Below are positions 6,206-15,038 of a DNA stretch of 15,639 nucleotides, piece by piece. The position numbers and the translations under genes were made by a program. The stretch comes from Bacillota bacterium (GTDB taxonomy: Bacteria; Bacillota_A; Clostridia; Peptostreptococcales; Anaerovoracaceae), in assembly GCA_017457585.1 (NCBI GenBank), contig JAFTHD010000268.1, forward strand, positions 1 to 15,639, given 5' to 3'. Within the stretch, counting starts at the first letter, position 1. Every line of letters starts with the position of its first letter. The notes under the pieces are model-generated. The model worked only from the letters and a program-made list of their open reading frames with translations, had not been told where the DNA came from and did not search any database.

Positions 6206-7027
6206 ATGAGTTCACTTAGTTCAAAGGAAATCCTGGAGAAAGTATCGGATTCGGCGGTGCCAAAGGCGACCATGAGCGCAGGTAAGCTGCTGCTTCTCGG
6301 AATACTTTCGGGAGTGTACATAGCCTTCGGGGCAGGCGGCTCTGCCATGGCCTCCTTCAACCTGGTGGCCGATCCTGCAACCCTGGGAGTCGGCAAGTTT
6401 CTCGGCGCAGCAGTGTTCCCCGTTGGTCTCATGATGGTAATTCTTTGCGGTGCCGAATTGTTTACCGGCAATTGCCTCATGATCGTCGGCGTCCTGGACA
6501 AAAAGGCGAAGCTGATTCAGATGTTCAGAAACTGGGGACTCGTCTACGTAGGAAACTTCATCGGATCGCTCATCATGGTATTTCTGATCAGTCAGACGGG
6601 GCTTTGGGATACGGGCGGAGGCCTTCTGGGTGCTGTCGTCGTCAAGACTGCGGCAGATAAAGTTTCTCTCAGCTTCGGCAGCGCCTTCGTGCGCGGAATA
6701 CTCTGCAACTGGCTGGTATGTCTTGCTGTGTACATGGCAACGGGAGCACAGGAGGTCATCAGCAAGATTTTCAGCATATGGTTTGTCATCATGATGTTCG
6801 TCCTGTCAGGATTCGAGCACAGCGTTGCCAACATGTACTTCATCCCGGCAGGAATCGTTGCAAACAGTACGGGTGACTACGGGCAGATTCTCGGAGTGGA
6901 TGCTTCGGGACTTACTGCAGGCAGCTTCGTAATCGACAATCTTCTGCCGGTAACGCTGGGGAATATCGTCGGCGGCTGCATATTCGTGGGGATGGCTTAC
7001 TGGCTTGCCCACAGGAAATTGAATTAA
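6206..7027 (+). CDS. Formate/nitrite transporter family channel (FocA/NirC type)
   Basis: The 273-residue protein has the six-helix FNT fold, which assembles as a pentamer in the membrane and passes formate, nitrite or hydrosulfide. Visible landmarks are GVYIAFGAGGS in helix 1, the omega-loop motif GAELFTGNCL (residues 82-91), the lysine that lines the pore (K152 by alignment with FocA K156), GILCNWLVCLAVYMA in helix 4, and the pore histidine in SGFEHSVANM (H205). The C-terminus is short and basic. Substrate cannot be fixed from sequence; formate is most likely in a fermentative anaerobe. The ribosome binding site is weak (GAAAGAG). It ends 19 bases before polA and appears to be the first gene of that transcript, an unusual partner for a replication gene. 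Confidence 0.92.
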   Translation: MSSLSSKEILEKVSDSAVPKATMSAGKLLLLGILSGVYIAFGAGGSAMASFNLVADPATLGVGKFLGAAVFPVGLMMVILCGAELFTGNCLMIVGVLDKKAKLIQMFRNWGLVYVGNFIGSLIMVFLISQTGLWDTGGGLLGAVVVKTAADKVSLSFGSAFVRGILCNWLVCLAVYMATGAQEVISKIFSIWFVIMMFVLSGFEHSVANMYFIPAGIVANSTGDYGQILGVDASGLTAGSFVIDNLLPVTLGNIVGGCIFVGMAYWLAHRKLN

Positions 7028-7046
7028 CGAATCAAGAGGTGGACCT

Positions 7047-9752
7047 ATGAAGGGAACGATAGCGATAATAGACGGCAACAGCCTGATGAACAGGGCTTTT
7101 TACGCCATGAGAAATCCGATGATTACGAAGGAGGGAATTTACACCCAGGGCATCTTCGGATTCATCAACATGCTCGATAAGATAAAGAAAGACTATGAGC
7201 CGACTCACATGGCGGTAGCCTTTGACCTGAAGGCGCCGACGTTCAGGCATCTGGAATACGACGAGTACAAGGCCGGCAGGCGCAAAATGCCGCCGGAGCT
7301 TGCCATGGAGTTTCCGATTCTCAAGGACATTCTGGAGGCCATGAACATAAAGCAGGTGGAACTGGGAGGCTTCGAGGCCGACGATCTTATCGGAACCATT
7401 GCGAAAAGAGGTGAAGAGGCTGGGCTCAGCCCCGTCATCATCACGGGAGACAAGGACGCCCTGCAGCTTGCGACGGACGTTACGAAGATCATCTATACAA
7501 AGCGCGGCGTTTCCGACTTCGATGTCTACGACAGGGAGGCCATGCTGGAACGATACGGTCTGACCCCGGAGCAGTTCATAGACCTTAAGGGACTCATGGG
7601 GGATACGTCCGATAACATCCCGGGAATACCAGGAATAGGCGAAAAGACTGACACGAAGCTGCTGCTCCAGTTCGGCAGCGTGGAGAACCTGATCGCTCAT
7701 GCAGACGAAGTCACGCCAAAGGGTGTCAGAGCGAAGGTGGAGGAGAACGTGCAGCTTGCCGTCATGAGCAAGAGGCTTGCCACCATAAACACCAACGTTC
7801 CCATAGATATAGACCTGGAGGAGTACAGGCTGACGGAGCCTGACTACGACAGGCTCATCGACATCTACACCAAGTTGGAGTTTAACAGGTTCCTGAAAAA
7901 GCTGAGGGGAACAGGTGAAGGCGCAGGCACAGGGACAAAGGACACGGTGGAGGCCGCTTTATCTGCGGGAGCATCAGGCGCCGGTGAAGTTCGCCTGATT
8001 CATGCGGAGGACTATGCCATAAAGGTAATCCGTTCAGAGGAAGAACTGAAGGAGATCCAGCTGACAGATGAAACGGTCCTGAAAGTTTTTGGCAACTATG
8101 ACCATCTGAGACTTCCTGAGATCGACGGCATATGCCTTTTGAGCGGCGAGAACTTTTACTTCGTGGACGCAGAAGCAGCAGAAGGCATCTTCCAGTTTAT
8201 TGCAGAAGCAGACACGAAATTCGTAGGCCACGGCCTGAAGCGTGATTACTACATGATCATGACGAGGACGGACTTCTCGCCAGATACGGCCTTTGATACC
8301 GAGATCGCTCAGTACGTTCTTGATTCCGGAAGGAGCGACTACAGTCTGCAGGTTCTGTCAAACGAATACCTGCACGCTGCTTTGCAAAGTGAGGAAGAGT
8401 TCAGAGCGGAGCACGGACAGTTAAGTCTCCTCGGTAACGACAGAGAAGCTATGGCGGAGTACGGACTGAAGGTCTGCACAAGCCTTGAGAACATACGAAG
8501 ACTGCAGCAGGGGAAGATCACGGAGGAAGGACTGGATACAATCCTTTACGATATCGAGCTGCCGCTCATCCAGGTCATGGCAGGGATGGAGAAGGAAGGT
8601 TTCAAAGCGGACAGGAACTATCTGGTTGAGTTCGGCGAAACCCTTTCCTCTGAGATCGACCAGCTTACGTCTGAGATTCACCAGCTTGCAGGGGAGGAAT
8701 TTAACATCAAGTCGACCCAGCAGCTTGGCGATATCCTGTTTGAGAAACTGGAACTTCCGGCAGGCAAGAAGACCAAGCGCGGATACTCTACGAGCGCGGA
8801 GATTTTGGAAAAGATCAAGGACAAGCATCCCATCGTGCCAAAGGTTCTCGAGTACAGAACCCTCACCAAGCTTAAGAGCACCTACGTGGACGGCATGCTG
8901 CCGCTCATAGGCGAGGATGGGAAGATTCGTGCCCACTTCAACCAGACGGTTACGACCACGGGAAGAATCAGCTGCACGGAGCCAAACCTTCAGAACATAC
9001 CGGTGAGGCAAGAACTGGGAAGGAAGCTGAGACAGGCCTTCGTACCCGATGGAGAGGGCTCAGTTCTGGTCGGCGCAGACTACTCCCAGATCGAGCTTAG
9101 GGTGCTGGCCCACATGTCTCAGGATGAGGCCCTCATAGGCGCCTTTGAGAGAGGCGAGGACATACACAGAGCCACGGCAGCAAATGTTTTGGGCGTGGAT
9201 GAGTCGGAGGTGACGCCTCTCGACAGGAGCAGAGCGAAGGCTGTAAACTTCGGCGTCATATACGGCATGAGTGCCTTCGGACTATCGACGGAGCTTCACA
9301 TTACGAGAAAGGACGCCGATGAGTACATCTCCGCATACTTTGCAAAACACCCGGACGTGCGCCGCTTCATGGATGAGCAGGTGGAACTAGCCAAGGAGCA
9401 GGGGTTCGTCAAAACCATGATGGGAAGGAAGCGGTACATCAAGGAGATCAAAGCTTCCCAGTACATGGTAAGACAGATCGGCGAACGCCTGGCAATGAAC
9501 ACACCGATTCAGGGAACGGCTGCGGACATCATAAAGATCGCCATGATCAAGGTTTACAAGGCGCTTAGCGAAAGCGGTCTCAAATCCAGGCTGATCCTTC
9601 AGGTTCACGATGAACTCATCATAAACACCTACGAAGGGGAGAGAGAGGCGGTGGAGAAGCTGCTCGTTGAAAACATGGAGAGCGCATGCGAAATGTCCGT
9701 CAAACTCAAGGCCGACCTGAACGAAGGCGCCAACTGGTACGCATTAAAATAG
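7047..9752 (+). CDS. polA: DNA polymerase I
   Basis: The 901-residue enzyme has the full three-domain layout. Residues 1 to about 290 are the 5'-3' nuclease (ADDLIGT, GDKDALQLA, GLMGDTSDNIPGIPGIG). Residues about 310-490 are an exonuclease-like domain. Residues about 510-901 are the polymerase, with motif A around D678 (DYSQIELR), the O helix R727/K731/F735/Y739, and motif C H854-D855-E856. The exonuclease-like domain lacks the DTET motif that supplies two metal ligands in the E. coli enzyme, though D400 (GLKRDY) remains, so proofreading is probably absent, as in Bacillus and Thermus enzymes. Its cellular job is Okazaki fragment maturation and repair synthesis. AGAGGTGG gives a strong ribosome binding site. 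It is followed 15 bases later by coaE, a gene order often seen in bacteria. Confidence 0.98.
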   Translation: MKGTIAIIDGNSLMNRAFYAMRNPMITKEGIYTQGIFGFINMLDKIKKDYEPTHMAVAFDLKAPTFRHLEYDEYKAGRRKMPPELAMEFPILKDILEAMNIKQVELGGFEADDLIGTIAKRGEEAGLSPVIITGDKDALQLATDVTKIIYTKRGVSDFDVYDREAMLERYGLTPEQFIDLKGLMGDTSDNIPGIPGIGEKTDTKLLLQFGSVENLIAHADEVTPKGVRAKVEENVQLAVMSKRLATINTNVPIDIDLEEYRLTEPDYDRLIDIYTKLEFNRFLKKLRGTGEGAGTGTKDTVEAALSAGASGAGEVRLIHAEDYAIKVIRSEEELKEIQLTDETVLKVFGNYDHLRLPEIDGICLLSGENFYFVDAEAAEGIFQFIAEADTKFVGHGLKRDYYMIMTRTDFSPDTAFDTEIAQYVLDSGRSDYSLQVLSNEYLHAALQSEEEFRAEHGQLSLLGNDREAMAEYGLKVCTSLENIRRLQQGKITEEGLDTILYDIELPLIQVMAGMEKEGFKADRNYLVEFGETLSSEIDQLTSEIHQLAGEEFNIKSTQQLGDILFEKLELPAGKKTKRGYSTSAEILEKIKDKHPIVPKVLEYRTLTKLKSTYVDGMLPLIGEDGKIRAHFNQTVTTTGRISCTEPNLQNIPVRQELGRKLRQAFVPDGEGSVLVGADYSQIELRVLAHMSQDEALIGAFERGEDIHRATAANVLGVDESEVTPLDRSRAKAVNFGVIYGMSAFGLSTELHITRKDADEYISAYFAKHPDVRRFMDEQVELAKEQGFVKTMMGRKRYIKEIKASQYMVRQIGERLAMNTPIQGTAADIIKIAMIKVYKALSESGLKSRLILQVHDELIINTYEGEREAVEKLLVENMESACEMSVKLKADLNEGANWYALK

Positions 9753-9767
9753 GAACGGATACAGGGT

Positions 9768-10397
9768 ATGGATAATAAGACGAAGATAATCGGACTGACA
9801 GGCGGCATCGGCACTGGCAAGTCGACGGCAGCGGAATACCTGAAGGCACGGGGGTTCAAGCAGATAGATGCGGACGCAATCAGCAGGAGCCTTACAGCGG
9901 ATGGAAGCCCCATGCTTGACATATTAAACGATGAGTTTGGCCCGTCAGGCCCGTTCGGCAAGGCCGGATACGAAATACTGAACGAAGACGGCTCCCTGAA
10001 CAGGCAGGCAACAGCAGACCTGGTCTTTAGAGATGAGTTAAGGAAGAAGCGGTTCGACGAGATCATGATTACGGAGATCGTGAGAATCATCGATGGCGAT
10101 ATCGCCACTTACCGCAAAGATAACGCAGGGGACCTGGTGCTCCTTGACGCACCGCTTCTCTTTGAGGCAGGTCTCGACGCAAGATGTGACGCCGTGCTTC
10201 TCATCGTGGCCGACAAAGACGTGAGAATCGACAGGGTGTGCGAAAGAGACGGGATCTCGAGGCAGCAGGTGCAGGACCGCATCGATAATCAGATGAGCGA
10301 TGAGGAGAAGATAAGCAGGTCGGATTTTGTAGTGGATAACTCGGAAGACCTGGAGCACCTTTACAGGCAGCTTGATGAATTTGTTGAACAACTGTAA
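9768..10397 (+). CDS. coaE: Dephospho-CoA kinase
   Basis: This 209-residue P-loop kinase phosphorylates the ribose 3'-hydroxyl of dephospho-CoA in the last step of coenzyme A synthesis. The Walker A motif is GGIGTGKST (residues 12-20), and the acceptor-site aspartate is in KQIDADAIS (D34). The substrate and lid region follows with LLDAPLLFEAGLD, then the C-terminal block DRVCERDGISRQQVQDRI and SDFVVDN. All are standard for CoaE and the length is typical. It starts 15 bases after polA with only a weak CAGGG ribosome binding site, so its translation may depend on coupling to polA. Confidence 0.97.
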   Translation: MDNKTKIIGLTGGIGTGKSTAAEYLKARGFKQIDADAISRSLTADGSPMLDILNDEFGPSGPFGKAGYEILNEDGSLNRQATADLVFRDELRKKRFDEIMITEIVRIIDGDIATYRKDNAGDLVLLDAPLLFEAGLDARCDAVLLIVADKDVRIDRVCERDGISRQQVQDRIDNQMSDEEKISRSDFVVDNSEDLEHLYRQLDEFVEQL

Positions 10398-10430
10398 TGG
10401 ATATTCATTTTATAATTCGGAGGTAAAATC

Positions 10431-10955
10431 ATGAACGAAGCATTGAACAATTTGCTTACAAGAAGAGCTTGCAGAGCTTACAAAGAGGAACAGATCAAGG
10501 ATGAGGAACTGGAGGCAATCCTGGAAGCAGGAAAGTACGCGCCTACGGGCAGGGGACTGCAGTCGCCTATCATGGTCGTGATTCAGGATCCTGAGAAGCT
10601 GAGAGAGATTGAGAAGCTGAACGGAGCAGTCATGGGACAGCCTGACGGCCATCCTTTCTACGGTGCTCCAACCCTCGTTATCGTATTCGGAGACGCAGAT
10701 AGCCCATTGGGCGAGGCAGACGCAAATCTTGTCATCGGCAATCTGTTAAACGGTGCCAACGCTGTAGGCGTGGATTCCTGCTACATCTGGAGAGCAAGGC
10801 AGACCTTCGAGAGCAGGGAAGGCAGAAAGTATAAGCAGGAGTGGGGAATCCCTGAGAACTACTGGGGCATGGGCAACGTGATCCTGGGATACGGTAAGCC
10901 TGAAGGAAAGAAAGAAGCTGCTCCAAGGAAGGAAAACTACGTTATCAGAGGATAG
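10431..10955 (+). CDS. Nitroreductase-family FMN oxidoreductase
   Basis: The 174-residue protein begins with NLLTRRACRAYKEEQIKDEELEAILEAG written in family terms as the R-R-x-x-R-x-Y FMN-binding start (residues 11-17) followed by APTGRGLQSP, which contacts the flavin. It ends with a glycine-rich loop, LGYGKPEG. It is a short, homodimeric type of flavoenzyme that reduces nitro compounds, quinones or other acceptors with NAD(P)H; the physiological substrate is unknown. Translation has a clear CGGAGGT ribosome binding site. The 33-base gap after coaE suggests it is read from the same transcript, because the TATAAT in that gap is too near the ribosome binding site to serve it. Confidence 0.9.
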   Translation: MNEALNNLLTRRACRAYKEEQIKDEELEAILEAGKYAPTGRGLQSPIMVVIQDPEKLREIEKLNGAVMGQPDGHPFYGAPTLVIVFGDADSPLGEADANLVIGNLLNGANAVGVDSCYIWRARQTFESREGRKYKQEWGIPENYWGMGNVILGYGKPEGKKEAAPRKENYVIRG

Positions 10956-11017
10956 GAAGAGCCAGCTTACAAGTGAAACAATGCGGCAGGTTTTCTCAAA
11001 AAACAGAGAATTAATTG

Positions 11018-11046
11018 TTGACAAAGTGCTGCCGGATGCGTATTAT
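11018..11046 (+). promoter_or_regulatory. Strong promoter of tRNA-Leu(GAG)
   Basis: A perfect TTGACA (11018-11023), a 17-base spacer and TATTAT (11041-11046) lie 26 bases before the tRNA. This is the best -35/-10 match in the window and fits a stable RNA gene. Confidence 0.85.
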
Positions 11047-11072
11047 AGTTAAGGTACGAACGAAGTACGCAT

Positions 11073-11155
11073 GCGGCCTTGGCGGAATAGGCAGACGCGC
11101 ACGTTTGAGGGGCGTGTGGGAGACCGTACCGGTTCAAGTCCGGTAGGCCGCACCA
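11073..11155 (+). tRNA. tRNA-Leu (anticodon GAG)
   Basis: The acceptor stem GCGGCCT pairs with AGGCCGC, with discriminator A and an encoded CCA. The anticodon stem CACGT/GCGTG encloses the loop TTGAGGG, giving GAG for Leu codons CUU and CUC. A long class II variable arm and a T arm with TTCAAGT complete the cloverleaf. The discriminator A and long variable arm both confirm leucine. Confidence 0.95.
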
Positions 11156-11161
11156 TGATTG

Positions 11162-11199
11162 ACGGATAATCGCAAATAACGGTTATCCGTTTTCTTTTT
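11162..11199 (+). terminator. Rho-independent terminator after tRNA-Leu(GAG)
   Basis: An 11-bp stem (ACGGATAATCG with CGGTTATCCGT, one T-G pair) closes a CAAATAA loop and runs into TTTTCTTTTT. It separates the tRNA transcript from the RND pump gene. Confidence 0.88.
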
Positions 11200-11257
11200 G
11201 TCAAATTTTCTTAGGTATAGATTATTAGCAGCTTTAGAATGCTAAATCAAATTTCAC

Positions 11258-11295
11258 ACAATGTTCATTGTATTTATCGACTGTTTTGGTATAAT
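11258..11295 (+). promoter_or_regulatory. RND pump promoter with palindromic operator
   Basis: The extended -10 TGG-TATAAT (hexamer 11290-11295) with a weak -35 TTGTAT (11268-11273, 16-base spacer) precedes the pump gene. A perfect 6-2-6 palindrome, ACAATG-TT-CATTGT (11258-11271), overlaps that -35 box. This is the classic position and size for a TetR- or MarR-type repressor site. A second, looser inverted repeat, TTAGCA/TGCTAA, lies at 11225-11230 and 11240-11245. No regulator gene is in the window, so the partner is unknown. Confidence 0.6.
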
Positions 11296-11325
11296 TTACT
11301 TTGGTTTGCAAAAAGGAGATAAACA

Positions 11326-14300
11326 ATGTTTTCAAAATTCAGCGTCAGAAAACCATTAACCATACTTGTGGCAGTAGTGATCGTCATGGTTTTTGGAGCG
11401 ATATCAGTATATAAGATGACACCGGATCTGTTCCCGAGCGTGGATACCCCTTACGTAATCGTCATGACAACCTATCCGGGAGCAAGCCCGGAAGAAGCGG
11501 AGACGGAGATTACGAAGCCTATGGAACAGGGGCTTGCTACCATAGCCAATCTGGAAGGTATTAATTCAGTATCAGGGAATAACTATTCCATGATACAGAT
11601 GGAGTTTACCGACGGTGTGAGTATGGATGTAGTGTCTGTTGATATCAGTCAGAGGCTTGATCAGATCGAAGGTTTGCTTCCTGAAACTGCCAGTACTCCC
11701 GTCGTTCTCAAGATGAGTATGGACGTATTCCCATCGGTTATTGCAGCTGTTGAGATGGGTGACAAGTCAGAAGCTGAGATCTCGAAGATCGTGGAAGAGG
11801 ATCTGATGACCCCTCTGGAAGGGATAGAGGGCGTTGCAAATGTCAGTGCACTCGGTCTCGTTGACAGCGATATTCAGATCGTTCTTTCTCAGGACAAGAT
11901 AGACAAGGTAAACGACAGAGTACAGAGTAAGATCAAGAGCGAGTTTAATTCTGCCAAAGGTAAAGTAAACAAGGGAATAAAGCAGGCTAACAGCGGCAAG
12001 AAGAAGATTGAACAGGGCAAGGATAAGATCACTGAAGGTGAAAAAGAAGCCGCAAAGCAGTTCTCCAAGGCAAGAAAAGAGCTGAAGAATAATCAGGAGG
12101 ATCTCAAAGATCTGAAGAAAGGACTTCAGGATATGCAGTCCGAATATGAGGCAGCGAAAATGGCAGCTGAGTCCAATCCGCTTATGGCGGCAAACCTTGA
12201 GACCCTTAAGCAGATGATTAACGGTCAGCTTGAGGCCATCAACAAACAGATGGGAACTGATTATACTGCTGACACACTCGGCGATGCGATAAAGGATGTA
12301 AACAGTAATATCAAGAAAATTAACTCGGCGCTTGAAGATATTACGAAGGAGGAGCAAACTACCAGCTTCCAGCTAAACAGCCAGTACTCAGAGCTTACTA
12401 CAGCTGAGGGTACTATCGAATCAACGGTCTCACAGCTTAAGAATACACTGAAGGAAATCGAAAATCAAAAGGATGCCGCATTAAACAGTGCTGACATGAC
12501 TGGTGTCCTTACCATGAATAATGTATCTGCCATTTTGAGTGCGCAGAATTTCAGTATGCCGGCAGGTTATGTCAATGAGGGAGACTCACAGATTCTCGTA
12601 AGCGTTGGCGATAAGATAAGGGATAAGGACGAGCTTCAGAATCTTATCCTGATGGATCCTAATATCGATGGAATTGATCCGATAAGGCTGAGCGATATTG
12701 CCACTGTAACTTACGGATCGGATGACAATGAAGCATATGCGAAAGTAAACGGCAAAAATGGTGTGTGTCTCACTTTTACGAAGCAGTCCACATACGCTAC
12801 AGCTGAAGTTGCCGACAATATACTGGATAAGTTTGAATCGCTGGAGAAGAAGTATGATGGTCTTCACTTCGTTTCCCTTTATAACGGTGGTGATTACATC
12901 CATCTCGTTATCAATTCAGTTTTGGAGAACCTGCTCCTGGGAGCTCTCCTTGCGATGCTGATACTGTTCTTCTTCCTAAGGGATATAAGACCTACGGTTA
13001 TTACGGCAATTAGCATTCCTTTGAGCGTGCTCTTTGCGCTCGTTTTGATGTACTTCTCAGGAGTAACTCTCAACATGGTAAGCATGGCAGGTCTTGCCAT
13101 AGGTGTCGGAATGCTTGTGGATAACTCCATAGTCGTCATAGAGAACATCTTCAGACTCAGGACTATGGGGTACTCAAAAATCCAGTCGGCCGTATCCGGT
13201 GCCGTTCAGGTAGCAGGTGCAATAACAGCATCCACGCTTACTACGATAAGCGTATTCGTTCCGATCATCTTCGTAACGGGAATGACGAGAGACATATTCC
13301 AGGATTTAGCGCTCACTGTATCGTATTCACTTCTGGCCAGTCTGATCATTGCCCTGACGCTCGTTCCGGCTATGGCTAAGGGAATGCTCAAAGGTGACGG
13401 TAGCAAAGCCATGCTTAAACAGGACGGATTCGCAGTACGTCAGTATAAGAGAGCGGCAAACTGGGCTCTCGGTCATAAGGCAATCACGCTTTCACTCGCT
13501 TTCCTTATATTGATAGGATCCTGCGGATTGGCTCTTTCAAAAGGATTTGAGTTCATGCCATCAATGTCAACGCCGCAGATTTCTGCAAGGATCAGCATGC
13601 CGGAAGAGAGCACTATCGATGATACCTCAAGGGCTTGCGATGATATATCCGAAGAGATCAGAAAGATAGACGGTGTTGATGAGGTAGGACTCATGCTTTC
13701 AAGCAACACGCAGGGTCTTCTCGGTATTGATGCAGGTACGGACGTAACTCAGGTATCCATGTACATTATGATGGATGAAAAGAAGCTTGATAACGTTGCG
13801 AAGGTTACTTCAAAAATTGATGAACTGGCAGAGAAGCACGGTTGTGAAATTGTCACATCGGCAGATATGGACATGTCCTCAATGATGGGCGGAAGCGATA
13901 TATCCATGACCCTTTATAACGACGACCTGGATGATCTCAGGGAGTCTGCTGCAGCTATAGAAGCACACCTTCGCGACATGAAAGGGCTTGAGGACATATC
14001 TGACGTAGATTCAGACAGCTCAGAAGAACTTCATATTGTTGTCAGCAAGAATAAGGCCATGAAGAAGGGACTTACCGTTGCACAGGTCTATCAGCAGGTC
14101 AGCGAAAAACTTGCTGAAGAAAAAACAGCGACCACGATAAGCGATGAAGAGGATAACATCGATGTTGTTATCGAGAACACTACGAAAGATTCCTTCACAA
14201 AGACAGATTTACGAAATATGAAGCTGACCTTTACCGATCAGGCCGGTGGAGAAACAAAGAAAGTGAAGCTTTCTGATGTAGCTGCGATTAATCCCGACAA

Positions 14301-15018
14301 ATCATTGAGCGAAATCAATCATACCGACCAAAAGAGGAGTCTGACCATAACAGCTACTCTGAAGGATGGGTACAACATAACCAAGATGACCGATAAGGTC
14401 AAGAAGGACATTGAATCCAATCAGCTTGTAAAGGGTGCTACCGAAATTGATTACGGCGGACAGAACGAGGAGATCATGGATGCCATGAAGCAGATGATGC
14501 TCATGCTCATCGTCGGATTCTTGCTGATCTATCTTGTAATGGTTGCCCAGTTCCAGTCCTTAAGGTCACCATTCATCATCATTTTCACCGTGCCGCTGGC
14601 ATTCACAGGCGGTATGCTGGGACTTTTGATAACGGGACAGACGGTCAGCGTCGTATCCATGATGGGCTTCGTCATGCTCATGGGTATCATCGTAAACAAC
14701 GGTATCGTTCTCGTGGATACCATCAACCGGTTCAGGCTTGAAGGTATGGAAATGAAGCAGGCGATTATCGATGCGGGAGCTGTAAGAATGAGACCTGTTA
14801 TCATGACAGCACTCACGACTGTTTTAGGTCTTGTTCCTCTTGCAATCGGCTTCGGAACAGGTGCCGAAATGATGCGTCCTATCGCCATCGTCTGCATAGG
14901 AGGACTCATCTACGCTACTGTAACCACCCTCATCGTCGTGCCGGTAATGTATAGACTTTTCTCACGCAAGAGGATGGAGAAAATCGCGGAAGAAGAACTT
15001 GAAATAGTAAATGTCTAA
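11326..15018 (+). CDS. RND-family efflux transporter with coiled-coil insertion in the porter domain
   Basis: The 1230-residue protein has the AcrB-type duplicated layout. Membrane helix 1 lies at about 11-30 and the first porter half follows with TTYPGASPEEAE. Helices 2-6 span about 532-685 and include VDNSIVVIEN. Then come helix 7 (about 718-738), the second porter half (about 745-1050), and helices 8-12 (about 1055-1212), with VNNGIVLVDT. Typical family members have about 1020-1050 residues. The surplus is a Lys/Glu-rich, largely helical insert at about 191-394, placed between IQIVLSQDKI and LTMNNVSAILSAQN, which adjoin in ordinary members. By alignment with AcrB, D407 is kept (D599) but D408 is Asn600 and K940 is Asn1124. 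It should export drugs, lipids or amphiphiles using the proton gradient. No adaptor or outer-membrane channel gene is adjacent. AAGGAGAT is the ribosome binding site. Confidence 0.93.
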   Translation: MFSKFSVRKPLTILVAVVIVMVFGAISVYKMTPDLFPSVDTPYVIVMTTYPGASPEEAETEITKPMEQGLATIANLEGINSVSGNNYSMIQMEFTDGVSMDVVSVDISQRLDQIEGLLPETASTPVVLKMSMDVFPSVIAAVEMGDKSEAEISKIVEEDLMTPLEGIEGVANVSALGLVDSDIQIVLSQDKIDKVNDRVQSKIKSEFNSAKGKVNKGIKQANSGKKKIEQGKDKITEGEKEAAKQFSKARKELKNNQEDLKDLKKGLQDMQSEYEAAKMAAESNPLMAANLETLKQMINGQLEAINKQMGTDYTADTLGDAIKDVNSNIKKINSALEDITKEEQTTSFQLNSQYSELTTAEGTIESTVSQLKNTLKEIENQKDAALNSADMTGVLTMNNVSAILSAQNFSMPAGYVNEGDSQILVSVGDKIRDKDELQNLILMDPNIDGIDPIRLSDIATVTYGSDDNEAYAKVNGKNGVCLTFTKQSTYATAEVADNILDKFESLEKKYDGLHFVSLYNGGDYIHLVINSVLENLLLGALLAMLILFFFLRDIRPTVITAISIPLSVLFALVLMYFSGVTLNMVSMAGLAIGVGMLVDNSIVVIENIFRLRTMGYSKIQSAVSGAVQVAGAITASTLTTISVFVPIIFVTGMTRDIFQDLALTVSYSLLASLIIALTLVPAMAKGMLKGDGSKAMLKQDGFAVRQYKRAANWALGHKAITLSLAFLILIGSCGLALSKGFEFMPSMSTPQISARISMPEESTIDDTSRACDDISEEIRKIDGVDEVGLMLSSNTQGLLGIDAGTDVTQVSMYIMMDEKKLDNVAKVTSKIDELAEKHGCEIVTSADMDMSSMMGGSDISMTLYNDDLDDLRESAAAIEAHLRDMKGLEDISDVDSDSSEELHIVVSKNKAMKKGLTVAQVYQQVSEKLAEEKTATTISDEEDNIDVVIENTTKDSFTKTDLRNMKLTFTDQAGGETKKVKLSDVAAINPDKSLSEINHTDQKRSLTITATLKDGYNITKMTDKVKKDIESNQLVKGATEIDYGGQNEEIMDAMKQMMLMLIVGFLLIYLVMVAQFQSLRSPFIIIFTVPLAFTGGMLGLLITGQTVSVVSMMGFVMLMGIIVNNGIVLVDTINRFRLEGMEMKQAIIDAGAVRMRPVIMTALTTVLGLVPLAIGFGTGAEMMRPIAIVCIGGLIYATVTTLIVVPVMYRLFSRKRMEKIAEEELEIVNV

Positions 15019-15027
15019 TGCTATAAT
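14999..15027 (+). promoter_or_regulatory. Promoter of tRNA-Leu(CAA), inside the 3' end of the RND gene
   Basis: TTGAAA (14999-15004), a 17-base spacer and a perfect TATAAT (15022-15027) end 11 bases before the tRNA. The -35 box is formed by the last codons of the RND gene (Leu-Glu-Ile), so the two genes are physically interlocked. No terminator is seen between them. Confidence 0.8.
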
Positions 15028-15038
15028 TATCCCGATAT

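Noticed and set aside
8421..9011. Minus-strand open frame of 196 codons within polA
   Set aside because: It is opposite a conserved polymerase region and shows no recognisable domain.
10411..10416. TATAAT before the nitroreductase gene
   Set aside because: Transcription from it would start on the ribosome binding site, and no -35 box lies at a proper distance.
11767..12357. Minus-strand open frame of 196 codons inside the RND gene
   Set aside because: It lies opposite the Lys/Glu-rich insert, whose codons give Leu/Phe-rich antisense; no ribosome binding site or family motif is seen.
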